Source of the DNA: Psychroserpens mesophilus
GTDB lineage: Bacteria > Bacteroidota > Bacteroidia > Flavobacteriales > Flavobacteriaceae
Assembly: GCF_000826645.1 (NCBI RefSeq)
Contig: NZ_JXJP01000006.1
Coordinates: forward strand, 165,090 to 229,089
Direction of reading: 5' to 3'
DNA: 64,000 nt
The notes under the pieces are model-generated. The model saw only the letters and a list, made by a program, of their open reading frames with translations, did no database searches and was not told the origin of the DNA. A program made the position numbers and the translations under genes. Numbering within the stretch: the first letter of the stretch is position 1; every line of letters begins with the position of its first letter. Positions 1 through 8,039 of this stretch are shown here, in pieces.

Positions 1-506
1 ATTATGACCAACGTGTCAGCTGTTGCACATATGGCCATAGCTTCTTCAATCATAGGTACTGCTTCACCAAACCATACTATATGAGGTCGCAACTGATAGC
101 CTTTCGGGCAAACATCACCAAGAACAAGATCATTACTCCAGGATTGAATGTCAATTTCATTTCCTGTACTTCTTACTTTTAAGAGTTCACCATGTAAATG
201 AATAACGTTACTGCTGCCAGCACGTTCATGTAAATCATCAACATTTTGAGTAATGATAGTAACATTAAAATCAGTTTCTAATTGTGCTAAATCAAAATGT
301 GCTGCATTAGGTTCGACGTCTAATAATTGTTTACGACGCTGATTGTAGAATTCTAAAACTAATTCTGGATTTCGACGAAAACCTTCAGGTGTTGCAACTT
401 CCATAACATCATGTCCTTCCCATAATCCGTTGGCATCTCTAAAGGTTTTTAATCCACTTTCGGCACTCATACCAGCACCAGTTAATACAACAATGTGTTT
501 TTTCAT
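1..506 (-). CDS. cobB: Sir2-family NAD-dependent protein deacylase (sirtuin), 3' part cut by window edge
   Basis: NAD-dependent lysine deacylase, presumably cytosolic. Read on the minus strand from the ATG at 506, it shows the sirtuin NAD motif GAGMSAESG at residues 10-18 followed by TFRD, then TQNVDDLHERAGS and the catalytic histidine in HLHGE (about residue 105). The YNQR motif after EF matches the Tyr-x-x-Arg pair that favours acidic acyl groups (succinyl/malonyl) in CobB and SIRT5. The stretch that normally holds four zinc cysteines has only one Cys, so the zinc ribbon appears absent; I recall short sirtuins of Bacteroidota lacking it too. The C-terminus lies outside the window. Family assignment is firm; acyl preference is inferred. 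Confidence 0.93.
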   Translation of the reverse strand, partial: MKKHIVVLTGAGMSAESGLKTFRDANGLWEGHDVMEVATPEGFRRNPELVLEFYNQRRKQLLDVEPNAAHFDLAQLETDFNVTIITQNVDDLHERAGSSNVIHLHGELLKVRSTGNEIDIQSWSNDLVLGDVCPKGYQLRPHIVWFGEAVPMIEEAMAICATADTLVI

Positions 507-629
507 AGTTCATTTAAAATATTAAAATTAAACATTTCAGTGAATTGCGTCAACATAATTCGGGATTGCATCAATTAAAAATTAAAGATAAGCCTAGATT
601 GAAAACGAATCAATAAAACAAAAAATATT

Positions 630-1841
630 ATGAAAACATTAGTAAAACTTCTATTAATTATTCCTGTAGCATTCTTTACCAGTTGCAGTAGTGATGATGA
701 CGCTATACAGGTAGGTGACCCTTTTATGGGAGATACCAAAACATATCAATTAGTGTCAGTTGCTGATCCTGCAATTTCAGGAGAAGCAAAATTTATTGAA
801 AATCTAGATGGCTCGACCACAATAGAACTTCAATTGGTTGGAACACCAACAGGTGGTATTCATCCAGCACATATTCATTTTAATACAGCAGCAGAGTCAG
901 GTGACATTGCTATAACCTTAGAATCTGTAAATGGAGATACCGGATTTAGTACCACTACTGTGTCTGCTCTAAACGATGACCAAGGAGGAACAGCAATTTC
1001 TTATGACCAACTGTTAGATTTTGATGGCTATATTAACGTGCATTTTAGTGCTACGGACTTAGGTACTATAGTGGCTCAAGGCGATATCGGACAAAATGGT
1101 TTAACAGGCAACACTGTGGTTTATGATTTAGCAACTGCAGATGTTCCCAACATTAGTGGAACAGCAACTTTTTCTGAACGTGAAAACGGGGAGGCTTTAG
1201 CTGTGATAGCGTTAGATGGAACTTTTGATACAGACATTCATCCTGGGCATATTCATATGAATACAGCTGCTGAAGGCGGAGCCATAGCGTTTACCTTTAA
1301 TCCTGTGATTGGATTTACAGGTATTAGCCAAACAAATGTTTCTGCACTTGACGATAACTCAAGTTTTGGATACACAGATATATTAGATTTTGATGGCTAT
1401 ATCAATATTCATTTAGCTGCCGATGATTTAGGAACTATAGTAGCTCAAGGTGATATTGGTCAAAATGATTTAACAGGAAACTCGGTAACATATAATCTAG
1501 CAACAGTTGACGTTCCAGGAATTAATGGTTTTGCTGTGTTTTTCGAAAGAAATAATGGCGAAGCGCTGGCCTTGTTGTCTTTGGTAGGAACACCAAATGA
1601 TGGAACGCATCCTGCACATATTCATATGGGAAGCGTGGCTACTGCGCCTGGAAGCATTTTATACACCTTTACTCCAGTTGATGGTTTAACAGGTATGAGT
1701 GTGTCAAATGTTGCTGCACTTGACGATGATACCGCATTTGGATATGACGATGTGTTATCTGTAGATGGTTATATCAATGTGCATTTAAGTGTGAATGAAT
1801 TAGCAACATTAGTTGCTCAAGGAGATATTGGAATAAATTAA
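630..1841 (+). CDS. lipoprotein with three CHRD domains
   Basis: 403 aa. The N-terminus is a lipoprotein signal ending in FFTSC followed by SSDDD, so Cys19 is the likely lipidated residue. The mature part is three tandem copies of about 120 residues, each with HPAHIH or HPGHIH, a DFDGYINVH/SVDGYINVH segment and a closing ALVAQGDIG-type strand. This is the CHRD domain, first named in chordin; its bacterial role is unknown. The conserved His-x-His pairs could bind metal, but that is inference. It is a single-gene unit ended by its own terminator. The three copies are clearly diverged in sequence, so the triplication is not recent. Confidence 0.88.
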   Translation: MKTLVKLLLIIPVAFFTSCSSDDDAIQVGDPFMGDTKTYQLVSVADPAISGEAKFIENLDGSTTIELQLVGTPTGGIHPAHIHFNTAAESGDIAITLESVNGDTGFSTTTVSALNDDQGGTAISYDQLLDFDGYINVHFSATDLGTIVAQGDIGQNGLTGNTVVYDLATADVPNISGTATFSERENGEALAVIALDGTFDTDIHPGHIHMNTAAEGGAIAFTFNPVIGFTGISQTNVSALDDNSSFGYTDILDFDGYINIHLAADDLGTIVAQGDIGQNDLTGNSVTYNLATVDVPGINGFAVFFERNNGEALALLSLVGTPNDGTHPAHIHMGSVATAPGSILYTFTPVDGLTGMSVSNVAALDDDTAFGYDDVLSVDGYINVHLSVNELATLVAQGDIGIN

Positions 1842-1868
1842 TAAGAATTAGATAAAAATAACTTGAAT

Positions 1869-1893
1869 CCCAGCCTTTTGGTTGGGTTTTTTT
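1869..1893 (+). terminator. Rho-independent terminator after the CHRD lipoprotein gene
   Basis: Stem of 7 bp (1869-1875 with 1880-1886, one G-U pair) with a TTTT loop, followed by a run of seven T. A possible TTG start for the next gene at 1882 lies inside this stem, which argues for the ATG at 1906 instead. Confidence 0.85.
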
Positions 1894-1905
1894 ATTTTTA
1901 CATCT

Positions 1906-2559
1906 ATGATAGATTTAAAGCTTCTGGAACATTTAGAATCATACCTGACAGAATCTCGTAAAGAGCGTTTTATAAAAGTATTGTCGCAACGTACAAAACA
2001 TTTTACAGTAGCTACTGAAGACGTCTATCAATTACATAATACAAGTGCAGTAATTAGAAGTTGTGATGTATTTGGCATTCAGGAAGTTCATATTGTAGAA
2101 GAATTAAACAGTAAGCGTATAGATCGTGAAATTGCTATGGGAGCACAAAAATGGGTGGATTTAAATCGGTATAATTCTGTTAAGGATGCCATTTCATCAT
2201 TAAAACATAAAGGTTATCAAATTGTAGCGACAACTCCTCATGAAAACGATGCTATGCTTCATGATTTTGATGTGACCAAGAAGTCTTGTTTTTTCTTCGG
2301 AAGAGAGACCGAAGGCTTATCTCAGGAGGTTATCGATCACGCAGATTGTTTTTTAAAAATTCCCATGTCTGGATTTACAGAGAGTTTGAATATTTCAGTT
2401 TCAGCAGCTATCATTTTACAGCATGTCACTACAAAATTAAAGCAATCAAATTTAAATTGGCAACTCACTGAAGCCGAACAGCAAGAGAAACGTTTAGATT
2501 GGTGTAAAAAGACGATTAAAAGTTATGACGATATTATTGAGCGTTTTTACCAAGAATAA
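1906..2559 (+). CDS. trmH: SpoU/TrmH-family RNA 2'-O-methyltransferase, probably tRNA (guanosine-18)
   Basis: 217 aa. SPOUT-fold SAM-dependent methyltransferase. Visible SpoU motifs: NTSAVIRSCDVFG near the N-terminus (motif 1, with the catalytic Arg), FFFGRETEGLS (motif 2) and MSGFTESLNISVSAA (motif 3). The length and the extra C-terminal helices fit TrmH (tRNA Gm18) better than the larger rRNA enzymes of the RlmB type. I chose the ATG at 1906; an upstream in-frame TTG lies in the preceding terminator hairpin. Substrate is inferred from family resemblance, not from a decisive residue. Confidence 0.85.
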   Translation: MIDLKLLEHLESYLTESRKERFIKVLSQRTKHFTVATEDVYQLHNTSAVIRSCDVFGIQEVHIVEELNSKRIDREIAMGAQKWVDLNRYNSVKDAISSLKHKGYQIVATTPHENDAMLHDFDVTKKSCFFFGRETEGLSQEVIDHADCFLKIPMSGFTESLNISVSAAIILQHVTTKLKQSNLNWQLTEAEQQEKRLDWCKKTIKSYDDIIERFYQE

Positions 2560-2590
2560 TTGAAATAGTAAAACTTATTAATTTTTTAAT

Positions 2591-2965
2591 ATGAAACAAA
2601 ATGTGGTAGGCTGGTTTGAAATTCCAGTAAATGATATGGATAGAGCAAAGCGATTCTATGAAACTGTTTTTGAAATAGAAGTATCAATTCATGACTTTGG
2701 AGGCATGTTAATGGGTTGGTTTCCTTTTGACGAATCTAAACCTGGAGCAACAGGAACTTTAATTAAGCAAGAATCGTATATACCCAGTCAGGAAGGTACA
2801 TTAGTGTATTTCAATTCAGTTGATGTTCAACTTGAATTAGACAGAGTCGTTTCAGCTGGAGGAAATATTTATCAACCTAAAACTCAAATTTCTCCCGAAC
2901 ATGGTTTTATGGGAGCTTTTATTGATTCAGAAGGGAATAGAATCGCCTTACATTCGCGACAATAA
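2591..2965 (+). CDS. VOC (glyoxalase/bleomycin-resistance) family protein
   Basis: 124 aa, one vicinal-oxygen-chelate domain built from two beta-alpha-beta-beta-beta repeats. It opens with GWFEIPVNDMDRAKRFYETVF and has the second-half motif GGNIYQPKTQISPEHGFMGAF with a closing DSEGNRIALHS. Proteins of this size usually dimerise and use a divalent metal. The substrate cannot be read from the sequence. It follows trmH by 31 bp and may be co-transcribed with it. Confidence 0.85.
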   Translation: MKQNVVGWFEIPVNDMDRAKRFYETVFEIEVSIHDFGGMLMGWFPFDESKPGATGTLIKQESYIPSQEGTLVYFNSVDVQLELDRVVSAGGNIYQPKTQISPEHGFMGAFIDSEGNRIALHSRQ

Positions 2966-3075
2966 TATGTTAATTAATGCTAATAGTCTGATATTTTGGC
3001 ATTTAAAGTGATATAGTTTGTTATCCGATTTTAGATTGATAGATTCGTTTTAATTAGCTATTAAATTAAAATAAG

Positions 3076-3711
3076 ATGAGTGTTTTGGTCCATCAATTTA
3101 AAACGCTGCTCTTCCCATTTTTGATAATTTCTATTGTCGGACTCGTCATGTTAGGGACATTATTGAGCATTCATTTTTATGAAAATGTACCATTAGAAAT
3201 TCTTACAAATGATTTAGCAGTAATTGGAGAGCTTCCTATTTATGCAGGAATTCTATCCCAAACAGGTATTTTGTTATGGTCTGCGACTGCAGCAATTTGT
3301 GTGTATAGTATTCAGTTTATTGAAACTATCGAGCATAAGAGTTTTATAAAAGCTTCAATTTATATCACATTGCTTCTTGGTTTAGACGATGCTTTTATGT
3401 TTCATGAAACCTTATTTCCGTCTTTGGGAATACATCAAAAAGTAGTGTTTCTGGCCTATGGTATCATGATGTTGGTATATCTATATAAATATTATAAACT
3501 TATTCTTACTACAGACTTTATACTGTTTGTACTTGCTTTGGGATGGTTTGGAATTTCGATGCTTATCGATAATTTTATTCGAGATGTAACGCCTTACATT
3601 ACTAAACTCTTAGAAGATGGTACTAAATTTATTGGAATCGTGACGTGGTTAGTATATTTTGCAAGAACTACAAAACAATTTCAACTACAGAAATCTTTAA
3701 AATCTGCCTGA
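3076..3711 (+). CDS. multi-spanning membrane protein of unknown function
   Basis: 211 aa with about six hydrophobic segments (around residues 12-32, 57-78, 87-104, 122-140, 147-167 and 180-196). The loop after the third carries LLGLDDAFMFHETLFP, an acidic-histidine cluster (DDxFxxHE) that could bind a metal or be catalytic; this is inference from composition only. I do not recognise the family with confidence. The gene ends 15 bp inside the convergent gene on the other strand. Confidence 0.7.
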   Translation: MSVLVHQFKTLLFPFLIISIVGLVMLGTLLSIHFYENVPLEILTNDLAVIGELPIYAGILSQTGILLWSATAAICVYSIQFIETIEHKSFIKASIYITLLLGLDDAFMFHETLFPSLGIHQKVVFLAYGIMMLVYLYKYYKLILTTDFILFVLALGWFGISMLIDNFIRDVTPYITKLLEDGTKFIGIVTWLVYFARTTKQFQLQKSLKSA

Positions 3712-4482
3712 TTTCGTACTGCTTCGACTTAGAACTTTGTATTCTTCGTAGCATTCACTAATCGCATCAAGGACTTGAAGATCGTTAGCCGTTTCAATAA
3801 AATCTTTAGAGTAATTACACTGATTTATAATTTCGTCTAAGTCATATTTATCGACTTGTAGCAAGACCAAAAGCATTTCTCGATCAAAGCGCGATGCTAG
3901 ATTATTCCTAATCTCATCATCTTGCTTCATTTTTTTGAGCTTACGCAATTCGTTGGGTTTTTTTCCAAAGATGTTGTGTAAGAAATCTGCTGGATTAAAA
4001 ATAGCACCTAGCACTTTATTAACTGCATTAGGTCTTCGGTCTCCAGCTTCATAACCTTTGTTTGACAGGCCTGAAATACTATATCTGTAATTCGATTTTA
4101 TAGGAACTTGTTTAATATCTACAGCTAAATAACCCGTTAATTTTAATTGATTCACGACAACTTCCTCTAAAGCCAAAGCCAATTCAGTCATGCCTATTTT
4201 GGTTTTCCCAAATTTAAGCCAATCGTTAGTCACTCTTACTTTTATCGATTTATAACCTAAATACGAGAAATGTAGCGTATCATTGACATTCGCCTTAATT
4301 TCAAATTCACCATCGTCGTTAGATGAGGTACCTATGACTTGATTCAAATTCACAATATTTACACGATCTATGGGTAAATCTGTTGAGACATCAATAACGG
4401 TTCCCATTACAGATGTTGGATCTTGAGCATAACAAATTACAGTTGTAAAAAAAAGGAAAGCAAATGCTTGTAGGTGTCTCAT
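3697..4482 (-). CDS. carboxypeptidase-like regulatory domain protein (CarboxypepD_reg-like), exported
   Basis: 261 aa. Signal peptide ending near CYAQ. Residues about 23-105 form the beta-sandwich domain seen at the N-terminus of TonB-dependent receptors (VMGTVIDVSTDLPIDRVNI, then SNDDGEFEIKAN and LHFSYLGYKSIKV). The C-terminal half is helical, lysine-rich and has no recognised domain, so this is a stand-alone exported protein and not a receptor. Members are common in Flavobacteriia, often of unknown function. Its 3' end overlaps the convergent membrane-protein gene by 15 bp. Confidence 0.8.
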   Translation of the reverse strand: MRHLQAFAFLFFTTVICYAQDPTSVMGTVIDVSTDLPIDRVNIVNLNQVIGTSSNDDGEFEIKANVNDTLHFSYLGYKSIKVRVTNDWLKFGKTKIGMTELALALEEVVVNQLKLTGYLAVDIKQVPIKSNYRYSISGLSNKGYEAGDRRPNAVNKVLGAIFNPADFLHNIFGKKPNELRKLKKMKQDDEIRNNLASRFDREMLLVLLQVDKYDLDEIINQCNYSKDFIETANDLQVLDAISECYEEYKVLSRSSTKSGRF

Positions 4483-4611
4483 GTATTAAAATTACGATAT
4501 AAAAGTAGTAAACAATATTAAAAAACGGTATTTATGCCTCATAATTTGACTTAATATTAACAAGAAGGTTTAAAAAAACCTCGCAACACAATTGTTACGA
4601 GGTTTATATAT

Positions 4612-6492
4612 TTAATCTCTACGTCTTGAACGTCTTGGTCTGTCAGAGACCGAACTACTTTCTGATCGTCTAGGAGGTCTTGAGTCTCCTCCAGAACTTC
4701 GTCGGTCACTTCTGTTTCCAGAACCAGAATCACTTCGTCTTCCTGATGAACGTCTATCACTTCTGTTTCCAGAACCAGAATCACTTCGTCTTCCCGATGA
4801 GCGTCTTTCACCTCTTGGTTTACTATCATTGCGTTTTCGGTTTCCACCATCTCGACGTCCACCACGACTTCTTCCACCTTTATCTTCACTAACTTCAACA
4901 TTAACAAATCGTCCGTCATGCTTGTAATCTGTAAAAAAGGCAAGTACCTTTTCCTGTAACTCTTTTTCAGTATTAAAAAATGAAAAACTATCTTTAACAT
5001 CGACTTTAAACACATCGTCACGACCTAACTCTAAAACTTCTTTTAAGAAATCTTTCAGTTTCATCCAGTCATAACCATCTTTTCGTCCTACATTAATAAA
5101 GTATCGTGTTTCGTTTTTGCTTCCACCATAATCTCGTCCGCTTTCGCGTTCGCTTCCACGAGAGGAATCACTAACGTTAAGGTCTTTCGATTTTTGATAG
5201 TAATTAAAGAAACGTGTAAATTCAACAGAAAAGAATTTTTTTATCAATTCATCCTTATCAGTATCAGCAAATAAGTTGTTAATACTATCAAGATATTTAT
5301 CAATTTCATGATTTACCTCAGTATTATGGATTTTATTTGCGAGTGACATTAGCTGCACTTCGCAGATTTCCATACCATCAGGAATTTCTTTTTTCTCAAA
5401 TTCTTTCTTAATGATGCGTTCGATACTTTTAATTTTACGAACCTCACTTTTAGAAACAATTACCATCGAAACACCTGTTTTTCCTGCACGACCAGTACGA
5501 CCAGAACGATGCGTATAGGTTTCAATTTCATCTGGTAACTGGTAATTAATAACGTGTGTAATATCGTCAACATCAATACCACGAGCCGCAACATCTGTCG
5601 CAACTAGCATTTGTATTTGTTTGTTTCTAAACGATTTCATCACCAAATCACGTTGGTTCTGACTTAAATCACCATGTAAAGCGCCTGCACTATAACCATC
5701 TTCGATTAAGTTTTCAGCAACTTTTTGAGTGTCGCGTTTGGTTCGACAGAAAATCACAGAAAAGATATCTGGATTAGCATCGGATAAACGTTTTAAAGCC
5801 TGGTAACGATCTCTAGCATTTACCAGATAGTATTCGTGAGAAACTTGATTTGTACTTTCATTTTTATTTCCTACTGTAATTTCAATAGGACTATGCATGA
5901 ATTTTTTTGCAATATTAGAGACCTCTTTTGGCATCGTTGCAGAAAACAACCATGTGTTTTTATCTTTTGGTGTATGCGATAAGATATCTGTAATATCTTC
6001 ATAAAAACCCATGTTTAACATTTCATCGGCTTCATCTAAAACAGAAAATTCAATTTTAGAAATATCAACCATATTTCTGCTAATCATATCTTTCATACGA
6101 CCAGGAGTAGCCACAATAATTTGTGCGCCACGTTTTACAGATCTAGCTTGGTCTGTGATACTTGCTCCACCATAAATGGCAGTCACATTAAGTCCTTTGC
6201 AATACTTTCCATAGAGTTTTAGTTCGTTGGTAATTTGCAAACACAACTCACGAGTAGGAGAGAGAATCAATCCTTGTGTGGTGCGACTATCAATATTTAT
6301 TTTTTGTAGCATTGGAAACCCAAATGCTGCAGTTTTACCTGTTCCTGTTTGCGCCAAGGCAACCAAATCGGTATCTTTTTCTAATAAAATTGGAATTGCT
6401 TTTGCTTGTACATCACTAGGCGTTTCAAATCCTAAATCGTTAATAGCAGCTAATAGGTCTTCATTGAGACCGAGTTCTTTGAATGTGTTCAT
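4612..6492 (-). CDS. DEAD-box ATP-dependent RNA helicase with DbpA-type RNA-binding domain and basic repeat tail
   Basis: 626 aa from the ATG at 6492. Ordered motifs: FKELGLNEDLL (Q-motif region), AQTGTGKTAAFG (I), SPTRELCLQ (Ia), TPGRM, DEAD (II), SATMP (III), then VATDVAARGIDVDDI and HRSGRTGRAG (V, VI). After the helicase core comes a small domain with INVGRKDGYDW, the DbpA-like RNA-binding fold, and then a long Arg/Ser/Gly/Asp tail with a 17-residue tandem repeat. Expected to unwind structured RNA in ribosome assembly and at low temperature. An in-frame ATG at 6558 lies inside a structured leader and gives no conserved sequence, so I reject it. Confidence 0.93.
   Translation of the reverse strand: MNTFKELGLNEDLLAAINDLGFETPSDVQAKAIPILLEKDTDLVALAQTGTGKTAAFGFPMLQKINIDSRTTQGLILSPTRELCLQITNELKLYGKYCKGLNVTAIYGGASITDQARSVKRGAQIIVATPGRMKDMISRNMVDISKIEFSVLDEADEMLNMGFYEDITDILSHTPKDKNTWLFSATMPKEVSNIAKKFMHSPIEITVGNKNESTNQVSHEYYLVNARDRYQALKRLSDANPDIFSVIFCRTKRDTQKVAENLIEDGYSAGALHGDLSQNQRDLVMKSFRNKQIQMLVATDVAARGIDVDDITHVINYQLPDEIETYTHRSGRTGRAGKTGVSMVIVSKSEVRKIKSIERIIKKEFEKKEIPDGMEICEVQLMSLANKIHNTEVNHEIDKYLDSINNLFADTDKDELIKKFFSVEFTRFFNYYQKSKDLNVSDSSRGSERESGRDYGGSKNETRYFINVGRKDGYDWMKLKDFLKEVLELGRDDVFKVDVKDSFSFFNTEKELQEKVLAFFTDYKHDGRFVNVEVSEDKGGRSRGGRRDGGNRKRNDSKPRGERRSSGRRSDSGSGNRSDRRSSGRRSDSGSGNRSDRRSSGGDSRPPRRSESSSVSDRPRRSRRRD
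4707..4808 (-). repeat. 51-bp tandem repeat, two near-identical copies, in the helicase tail
   Basis: Copies at 4707-4757 and 4758-4808 differ at only a few positions. Each encodes 17 residues of the type RRSDSGSGNRSDRRSSG, so copy-number change keeps the reading frame. A partial, more diverged copy adjoins it at about 4675-4706. The near identity at DNA level shows a recent duplication within the low-complexity tail. Confidence 0.85.
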
Positions 6493-6623
6493 TCGTTTGT
6501 TTTGTATTCGATTATGTTCTTTGGTGTTACAAAAGAAGCGAATCGACATACTAAACACTTAAACTTCTAGGTAACACATCCTCACTCTGAGGAATTTACA
6601 AAATCCTAACTACGGATTTTTTC
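6493..6623 (-). promoter_or_regulatory. structured 5' leader of the DEAD-box helicase gene
   Basis: Between the predicted promoter (-7 box at 6630-6637) and the ATG lie about 130 nt, long for this genome. On the minus strand they contain three pairings: a hairpin with AAATCC/GGATTT arms at about 6600-6620, a CCTC/GAGG hairpin at about 6579-6592, and a longer stem joining 6571-6577 to 6524-6530 (GTGTTAC with GTAACAC), extended by AGAAG/CTTCT. Long structured leaders are known for cold-shock helicase genes in other bacteria; that it acts this way here is inference. Confidence 0.45.
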
Positions 6624-6629
6624 AAGGTG

Positions 6630-6637
6630 CAAAGATA
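6630..6637 (-). promoter_or_regulatory. -7 promoter box (TATCTTTG) for the helicase gene
   Basis: Exact match on the minus strand to the Bacteroidota primary-sigma -7 consensus TAnnTTTG. It predicts a start near 6623. I did not find a convincing -33 TTTG at the ideal distance. Confidence 0.6.
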
Positions 6638-6886
6638 GACTATTATTTGGATATTCAATATTCTGGTGTACTTACATTTGTCATCACCTTCAAACGACAT
6701 TTCTTTAAGTAGTTTATTCAACATTACCATGTACTGTTTTTTTTACTAATTCTCTCGTGAAAATATGATGTAAAATGATCAATATCATTGTAAGATTTTG
6801 GCTTTTCCCTTAACTTTTCAATAGTTAAAAGGTGAGAAAAATTTACTCAATGTTGAGTATTTACTAATATATAAAACTTAATAATT
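6638..6886. other. divergent intergenic region with a short perfect palindrome
   Basis: AT-rich spacer between the helicase promoter and the lipoprotein gene at 6887. The only clear element is a 7-bp inverted repeat, TACTCAA-TG-TTGAGTA, at 6844-6859, just upstream of the lipoprotein gene and placed like an operator. A TTAAC/GTTAA hairpin lies at about 6811-6829. I see no gene. Confidence 0.4.
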
Positions 6887-7870
6887 ATGAAAACTACTAA
6901 ATTTATTACAAGCGTTTTTTCTATTCTCATTATGTTTTGTTTTGCCCTAATGTTTACAGGGTGTAATAATGATGACGATGGAAATATTGATAATCCTGCA
7001 ACCATAACGTATCGAGTTGCAGAAAAAGTTAGCACTGAAATTTCAGGTTCAAATATGTATGAAGATAAATCTCTTTATAATTATCTTGATAAACGTCTCA
7101 TAGAAATTATTGAACTTGATAAGGAAAACGGTACTTGGGTAGAAGACAGAAAAACAGAATTTGATTATGAAGGTGACTGGGTGTATTCTACGCGCTTTTA
7201 CAAAGATGGAGATGATTGGGTTGAGCAAGAAATGCAGTCATCACAGGAAATAAAAATTGTAAACGGGAAAGTTGTAGAAATCAAATATACCTACATGAAT
7301 TTTGTTTCCAGACAAGTTTTTACCTATAGTGGCTCTAAATTAATCAAAGTTGAGAGTTATGATAATGGAGAATTACATTATAAATATGTCTGTACCTATA
7401 ATGGCGAAAACCTACAGGAAATTATTGAATACAGTTATTATGAAGGTGTCGAAGAGTTAGATTATAAATATGAATTTTCATATACCAATGGTAATTTAAC
7501 AGAGTTATTGGAGTTCTACTACAACAATGATATTTGGGAAATTTCTGATAAAACTGTTTATCATTATTCTGGAAATAAAGTCATTCAAATTGACGATTAT
7601 GACTACTATAATAATAGTTGGCAATTGGACGATAGCATATATTACAGCTATAATACACAAGGACTTTTAGAATCTATTTCGGAGAGTGGTGATGGTTGGA
7701 CTTGGGAAGAAATTTACACCTATGAAGTTGGTGTAGGAAACTATAAGTTAATTGATGAAGATGGAAGTTATTACGAGATCTTTAATTATCCAACAACCCA
7801 AAGAATGAGTGAAACTCCTGTAAGTACAGATGACAGAAAGTTCAAATTGAAACAGTTTCTATTGCGTTAG
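6887..7870 (+). CDS. lipoprotein with YD-like repeats, function unknown
   Basis: 327 aa. The N-terminus is a lipoprotein signal (ALMFTGC, then NNDDDG), so an outer-membrane or periplasmic anchor is expected. The rest is a run of Tyr/Asp-rich beta repeats with recurring patterns such as YHYSGNKVIQIDDYDYYNN and YSYNTQGLLESI. These resemble the YD/RHS type of repeat found in wall-associated proteins, though no RHS core or toxin domain is present. The gene points at a similar lipoprotein gene on the other strand (8040-8885), and the two share a bidirectional terminator. Confidence 0.7.
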   Translation: MKTTKFITSVFSILIMFCFALMFTGCNNDDDGNIDNPATITYRVAEKVSTEISGSNMYEDKSLYNYLDKRLIEIIELDKENGTWVEDRKTEFDYEGDWVYSTRFYKDGDDWVEQEMQSSQEIKIVNGKVVEIKYTYMNFVSRQVFTYSGSKLIKVESYDNGELHYKYVCTYNGENLQEIIEYSYYEGVEELDYKYEFSYTNGNLTELLEFYYNNDIWEISDKTVYHYSGNKVIQIDDYDYYNNSWQLDDSIYYSYNTQGLLESISESGDGWTWEEIYTYEVGVGNYKLIDEDGSYYEIFNYPTTQRMSETPVSTDDRKFKLKQFLLR

Positions 7871-7933
7871 AATGCAACACACAGCATACAGTGTTTTTCT
7901 CAAATGTTACTAATTCGTGAACTTTTGTATATA

Positions 7934-7965
7934 AAAAAGACCTTACTCAAAAGTAAGGTCTTTTT
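7934..7965. terminator. bidirectional Rho-independent terminator between two convergent lipoprotein genes
   Basis: Perfect 14-bp stem (7934-7947 with 7952-7965), 4-nt loop, A-run on one side and T-run on the other, so it can stop transcription from both directions. Confidence 0.92.
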
Positions 7966-8039
7966 AGTTGTTGAATTATTTAGTAGTAATTATCGAACGA
8001 CCTTGTTGTGATGAGCTCCACTTTTATATCTCAGAACAG

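Noticed and set aside
1..506. Anti-phage sirtuin (ThsA/DSR-type) role
   Set aside because: The protein is a small stand-alone CobB-like enzyme with no SLOG, HerA or other defence neighbour.
1882..1905. TTG start 8 codons upstream for the TrmH gene
   Set aside because: It lies inside the terminator stem and T-run of the preceding gene, and the added residues are hydrophobic filler; the ATG at 1906 fits the family.
4557..5021. 154-aa minus-strand frame over the helicase tail
   Set aside because: Shadow of the repetitive Arg/Ser tail; its Glu/Val-rich repeat composition is the same DNA read out of frame.
6227..6562. 111-aa plus-strand frame opposite the helicase N-terminus
   Set aside because: Antisense shadow of the helicase coding region with no independent support.
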